Part shown: piece after piece, positions 60,379 to 64,000 of the stretch | Numbering within the stretch: the first letter of the stretch is position 1 | How the letters are laid out: the number at the start of each line of letters is the position of its first letter | Origin: Actinomadura atramentaria DSM 43919 | GTDB lineage: Bacteria > Actinomycetota > Actinomycetes > Streptosporangiales > Streptosporangiaceae | DNA: 64,000 bases | Assembly (NCBI RefSeq): GCF_000381885.1 | Contig: NZ_KB907210.1 | Coordinates: 62,001 to 126,000 of the forward strand | Reading direction: 5' to 3' | Made by a program: the position numbers and the translations under genes | Notes under the pieces: model-generated | What the model was told of the DNA's origin: nothing | What the model saw: the letters and a program-made list of their open reading frames with translations, nothing else | Databases searched by the model: none

Positions 60379-61494
60379 ATGGCCATCGAACGCGCGTTCG
60401 TCGCGCTGCCCTCGACCAGCCTCGGCCGCGCGGGCGCGGGCGGGCATCCCTGCCAGGGCGTCTACCACCGGCGCGCGGGGACGTCCCCGAAGATCGCCGT
60501 GATCGCGACGCACTACCAGATCGACTTCGCCGAGCACTACATGGCCGAGTACCTGGCCGAGCGCGGGTTCGGGTTCCTCGGCTGGAACACCCGGTTCCGG
60601 GGCGACGAGAACCACTTCCTGCTGGACCACGCGCTCGTGGACATCGGCGTCGGCGTCCGGTGGCTCCGCGAGGTCGCGGGCGCCGAGACGGTCGTGCTGC
60701 TCGGCAACTCCGGCGGCGGGTCGCTGATGGCCGCGTACCAGTCGCAGGCCGTCGAGCCGAACGTCACCGCGCTGCCGGGCCTGCGGCTCGCGGCGGGCGT
60801 GGACGAGCTGCCGCCGGGTGACGCGTACATCTCCAGCGCCGCGCATCTGGGCCGCCCCGACGTGCTCACGTCCTGGATGGACGGGTCCGTCACCGACGAG
60901 TCCGACCCGCTCGCCACCGACCCGGAGCTGGACCTGTTCAACCCGGAGAACGGCCCGCCCTACAGCCCCGACTTCATCGCCCGCTACCGCGCCGCGCAGA
61001 CCGCCCGCAACCGGCGCATCACGGTGTGGGTCAAGGCCGAGCTTGAGCGGCTGGCCGCCGCCGGGTATCACGACCGGCCGTTCAGCGTTTTCCGGACGTG
61101 GGCCGACCCGCGCATGGTCGACCCGACGCTGGAGCCGACGAACCGGCGGCCCAACAGGTGCTACGCGGGCAAGCCGGAGCGCGCGAACCGGTCGGTTTTC
61201 GGGATCGCCGCGTCCTGCACGCTGCGGACGTGGTTGAACCTGTGGAGCCTGGACGACTCGCAGACCCGCGCGCACCCGCACCTGGCGCGGATCACCGTCC
61301 CGTCCCTGGTCGTCAACGCCGACGCGGACACCGGTGTGTTCCCCAGCGACGCCACCGCGATGTACGACGCGCTCGCCGCGCGGGACAAGCAGCGCCACGA
61401 CCTGCCGGGCGACCACTACTTCCTGGAACCCGCCGACGCGCGCGCGAACCTCGCTGATCTGGTCGAGGGCTGGATCAACGAGCGGTTCGCGTGA
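60379..61494 (+). CDS. Alpha/beta hydrolase
   Basis: A 371-aa hydrolase with nucleophile elbow GNSGGGS at ~113-119, oxyanion segment IAVIATHYQIDFAEHY, and the acid and His in the C-terminal VNADADTGVFPS and LPGDHYFLEP. ATG 60379; the ribosome site is weak. It is followed by the 2-hydroxyacid dehydrogenase after 58 bp. Substrate unknown; no lid domain signature for lipase. Confidence 0.8.
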   Translation: MAIERAFVALPSTSLGRAGAGGHPCQGVYHRRAGTSPKIAVIATHYQIDFAEHYMAEYLAERGFGFLGWNTRFRGDENHFLLDHALVDIGVGVRWLREVAGAETVVLLGNSGGGSLMAAYQSQAVEPNVTALPGLRLAAGVDELPPGDAYISSAAHLGRPDVLTSWMDGSVTDESDPLATDPELDLFNPENGPPYSPDFIARYRAAQTARNRRITVWVKAELERLAAAGYHDRPFSVFRTWADPRMVDPTLEPTNRRPNRCYAGKPERANRSVFGIAASCTLRTWLNLWSLDDSQTRAHPHLARITVPSLVVNADADTGVFPSDATAMYDALAARDKQRHDLPGDHYFLEPADARANLADLVEGWINERFA

Positions 61495-61552
61495 TGGAGG
61501 ATCTGGGGGCGGCGGCCCGCCGCGCCCCGAACTCCCGGAAGGAGCCGCGTCC

Positions 61553-62515
61553 GTGACCGACTCGCCCCGCGTGCTGTGCCACCTCGCGCCGACGCCCGCG
61601 ACGCTCGACCGCCTCGCGCCCCGGATCGCCGGACTGGACGTGCGCTGGTGCGCCGAGGCCGACGAGGAGCGCTTCGCCGCGCTGCTGCCCGACGCCGACG
61701 TCCTGTGGCACGTCCTGCGCCCGATCACGGAGGACGACCTGGCGCGCGCGCCGCGCCTGAAGCTCATCCACAAGCTCGGGTCCGGCTTGAACACCATCGA
61801 CCTGGCCGCGGCGCGCGCGGCGGGCGTCGCGGTGGCGAACATGGTCGGCGCGAACGCGCCCGCCGTCGCCGAGGCCGCGCTGACGCTGATGCTCGCCGCG
61901 CTGCGCCGCGTCGTCCCGCTCGACGCGGCGACCCGCGCCGGTCGCGGCTGGCCGCTGGACACCGCGCTCCCCGACCGCGTCGGGGAGATCGGCGGCCGGG
62001 TCGTCGGCCTGGTCGGGCACGGCGCGGTCGCGCGGCGGCTGGAGCCCGCGCTGACGGCGCTGGGCGCGACCGTCGTGTGGCACAGCCGCTCCGGCTCGGC
62101 CGCCGATCCGACCTGGCGGCCGCTCGACGCGCTGCTCGCCGAGGCCGACATCGTCTCGCTGCACCTGCCGCTCACCCCCGACACCGAACGGCTCATCGAC
62201 GCGACGCGCCTGGCCCGCATGAAGCCCGGCGCGATCCTCGTCAACACCTCGCGCGGCGCGATCGTGGACGAGCCCGCGCTCGTCCGCGCCCTGCGCGACG
62301 GCCCGCTCGCCGCAGCCGGCCTCGACGTCTTCGCGACCGAACCGGTGGCCCCGAACAACCCGCTGCTCACCCTCGACAACGTCGTCGTCACCCCGCACGC
62401 CGCCTGGCTCACCGCCGAGACACTGGACCGCTGCATCGCCATAGCCGCCGACAACGCCCACCGCCTGGCCTCCGGCCGCCCACTCCGCAACATCGCCCAG
62501 GAAGGCACCCGCTGA
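61553..62515 (+). CDS. D-isomer-specific 2-hydroxyacid dehydrogenase
   Basis: A 320-aa enzyme. LVGHGAVARRL is the NAD-binding loop, in which the usual third position Gly is kept but Arg/Ala vary; NTSRGAIVDEPALVRAL and DVFATEPVAPNNPLLTLDNVVVTPHAAW contain the catalytic Arg, Glu and His. GTG 61553 with aaggag site. Related to phosphoglycerate/glyoxylate reductases; likely an operon with the hydrolase. Confidence 0.85.
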   Translation: MTDSPRVLCHLAPTPATLDRLAPRIAGLDVRWCAEADEERFAALLPDADVLWHVLRPITEDDLARAPRLKLIHKLGSGLNTIDLAAARAAGVAVANMVGANAPAVAEAALTLMLAALRRVVPLDAATRAGRGWPLDTALPDRVGEIGGRVVGLVGHGAVARRLEPALTALGATVVWHSRSGSAADPTWRPLDALLAEADIVSLHLPLTPDTERLIDATRLARMKPGAILVNTSRGAIVDEPALVRALRDGPLAAAGLDVFATEPVAPNNPLLTLDNVVVTPHAAWLTAETLDRCIAIAADNAHRLASGRPLRNIAQEGTR

Positions 62516-62519
62516 CGGG

Positions 62520-63281
62520 TCAGGCGTCGTAGGGGATCAGGGGCCAGGCTCCGGTGCAGGCTGCGGCGCGGGCTTCGAGGCGGGCGCGGTCGGCGGGGTC
62601 GGACTGGCGGGCGGCCTGGCGGCGGAAGTAGTCGGCCATCGAGTCCTCCTGCTCCCGCCGCGCGCGGACCTGGAGGGCGTGCAGGTCGTCGAGGGAGAGG
62701 CGGGCGATCTCCGGGTGGCGCTGGGCGATCCGCCAGGCGACGCGGGCCGCCGCCAGGGCGTCCTGCGCGGAGTCGTGCGCGCCGTTCAGCGGGACGGCGT
62801 AGTGCTCGCAGAGCGCGCCGAGCTGGCGGCTGCCGCGCCGGTAGCGGTCCAGGTGCTTGTCGAGGACGAACGGGTCCACCGCGCGCAGCGACGTCGGGCC
62901 GCCCAGCAGCCGGTCCGTCAGCGGCTTGACGCCGTGCCGACGCGCCTCGCGGTCGAAGACGGTCAGGTCGTAGGCGATGTTCATCGCGACGATCGGGACG
63001 CCCGCGTCCACCGCGCCCGCCAGGCTCGCGGCGATCTCCTCGACCGCGCGCGCCGGGTCCGTCCCGGACGCCTCGGCGGCCTCGGTGGTGATGCCGTGGA
63101 CGGCGGTCGCGTCGGCGGGGATCGGCCGCGTCGGGCGCAGCAGCCACCGCTCGGTGCGCGGGGCGGCGCGGCCGGAGCCGTCCACGGTCGCGACGCAGGC
63201 CGTCACGATGCGCGCGTCCGCCGGGTCGGCGGCGTCGGTCTCCAGGTCGAACGCGCAGAGGCGGCCGAGGTGCCAGTTCAC
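62520..63281 (-). CDS. DnaQ-family 3'-5' exonuclease (DEDDh)
   Basis: A 253-aa exonuclease with Exo I CAFDLETDA (Asp and Glu), Exo II NIAYDLTVFDRE (Asp) and Exo III HDSAQDALAAARV (His and Asp), a complete DEDDh set. Not fused to a polymerase. GTG 63281. It converges on the dehydrogenase gene (4 bp apart). Role in proofreading, repair or RNA turnover cannot be told. Confidence 0.88.
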   Translation of the reverse strand: MNWHLGRLCAFDLETDAADPADARIVTACVATVDGSGRAAPRTERWLLRPTRPIPADATAVHGITTEAAEASGTDPARAVEEIAASLAGAVDAGVPIVAMNIAYDLTVFDREARRHGVKPLTDRLLGGPTSLRAVDPFVLDKHLDRYRRGSRQLGALCEHYAVPLNGAHDSAQDALAAARVAWRIAQRHPEIARLSLDDLHALQVRARREQEDSMADYFRRQAARQSDPADRARLEARAAACTGAWPLIPYDA

Positions 63282-63477
63282 GCGGCACCGCCCGTCGCCG
63301 GGGCGGGGATGGACCGGGGGGCGTTCATCGGGACCTCCTGCGCGCGGAAACCGTCGTTGTTGCCGGCACCATCTTTCCCTGATCTTGCGCCGCCGGGCGC
63401 GGGATCGCGCCGACCGCCGCCGTCCGGTTGCCGGATGACGCGTATGACCCGGTACGCGTGGTTCTAAGCTGTCCGCC

Positions 63478-64000
63478 GTGACGTCTGGGCGGATGGTGGT
63501 CGACGGCCGGTTCGAGCTGCGGGAACGGCTCGGCAGCGGCGGCATGGGGACGGTCTGGCGCGCGCTGGACCTGGCGCTGGAGCGCGAGGTCGCGCTGAAG
63601 GAAGTCCGGTTCGACGACGCGGGCGCGCCCGATCCCGCGCTCGCGCGGCAGTTGCGCGAGCGGGTCATGCGCGAGGCCCGCGCGCTCGCCCGCGTCGACC
63701 ACCCCAACGTGGTGACGATCCACCACATCGTGGACTCGCCGGAGCTGCCGCACCCGTGGCTCGTCATGGAGCTGGTGCGCGGCCGGTCGCTGCAGGACCG
63801 GCTGGCGGACGGGCCGCTGACGCCCGCCGAGGGCGCGGCGGTCGGGCGCGGCGTGCTGGGCGCGCTGCGGGCCGTCCACGCGGCGGGGATCTGCCACCGC
63901 GACGTCAAGCCCGCGAACGTCCTGCTGCGCGCGGACGGGACGCCGGTCCTCACCGACTTCGGCATCGCCGTGCTGGAGGACGCGTCCCGCGTGACGGCGA
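63478..64000 (+). CDS. Serine/threonine protein kinase, N-terminal part (runs off window)
   Basis: The frame from GTG 63478 is open to the end of the window. Glycine loop [18 protein letters not shown] Lys, [11 protein letters not shown] catalytic loop and DFGIAV (DFG) are all visible, giving a Hanks-type kinase. The C-terminal part, including any membrane or sensor domain, is outside. An ~8-nt spaced purine site is not evident before the GTG. Divergent from the exonuclease gene. Confidence 0.9.
   Translation, partial: MTSGRMVVDGRFELRERLGSGGMGTVWRALDLALEREVALKEVRFDDAGAPDPALARQLRERVMREARALARVDHPNVVTIHHIVDSPELPHPWLVMELVRGRSLQDRLADGPLTPAEGAAVGRGVLGALRAVHAAGICHRDVKPANVLLRADGTPVLTDFGIAVLEDASRVTA

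Noticed and set aside
59785..61494. Extended N-terminus of the alpha/beta hydrolase
   Set aside because: The upstream part is antisense of the kinase and regulator fragments; the ATG at 60379 starts the conserved fold.

Overview
The window is very GC-rich, with many GTG starts, 4-nt ATGA/GTGA gene overlaps and actinobacterial gene sets: a KstR2-type steroid ring C/D degradation cluster, a WXG100/ESX-type toxin, a Trypco conflict system and an FprB-like reductase. I infer a filamentous actinomycete, perhaps Actinomadura or another member of the Streptosporangiales. The genus is inference from gene content, not from a marker gene.

Layout. 1-4784: tail of a VOC protein, then a tightly overlapping four-gene cassette (unknown protein, Cas4/RecB-like Fe-S nuclease, unknown protein with a C-terminal beta-rich region, SF1 Upf1/Dna2-like helicase). 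4798-13319: a stand-alone ABC ATPase, small unknown proteins, a hotdog-like protein, a large coiled-coil protein and the HrpA helicase. 13497-29764: steroid (HIP) catabolism in the arrangement known from Mycobacterium tuberculosis Rv3548c-Rv3560c. Two SDRs diverge from echA20-ipdA-ipdB-ipdC; a fadE30-ipdF-fadA6-CoA transferase-MaoC operon lies further on. About 6 kb of unrelated genes separate the two halves. Both operons carry KstR2-like boxes with one mismatch each.

29846-32221: a membrane protein and an ANTAR-PAS-SpoIIE phosphatase. 32579-32652: tRNA-Pro(GGG), followed by a terminator and a decayed mobile island of about 9 kb. The island holds an integrase scrap, a truncated winged-helix protein, a truncated PCMT-type methyltransferase abutting a truncated and frameshifted WXG100-type toxin, its WXG100 partner, an MFS exporter with cupin and TetR, and small orphan genes. 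41661-45393: two G-quadruplex motifs, then a Trypco2 protein and a trypsin-P-loop NTPase-TPR protein with nine near-identical repeats, a candidate conflict (immunity) system.

45430-48823: a membrane-anchored endonuclease/phosphatase diverging from a two-component system, then a VOC protein. 48887-52691: Zur-controlled zinc uptake (znuA-znuC-znuB) divergent from a COG0523 metallochaperone with a degenerate P-loop. 52660-54841: GntR regulator and a two-subunit 3-oxoacid CoA-transferase. 55961-59290: TetR, AurF-like diiron oxygenase and FprB-like ferredoxin/flavin reductase. 59379-60325: a deletion-scarred D,D-carboxypeptidase and two-component system. The window ends with an alpha/beta hydrolase, a 2-hydroxyacid dehydrogenase, a DnaQ-type exonuclease and the start of a Ser/Thr kinase.
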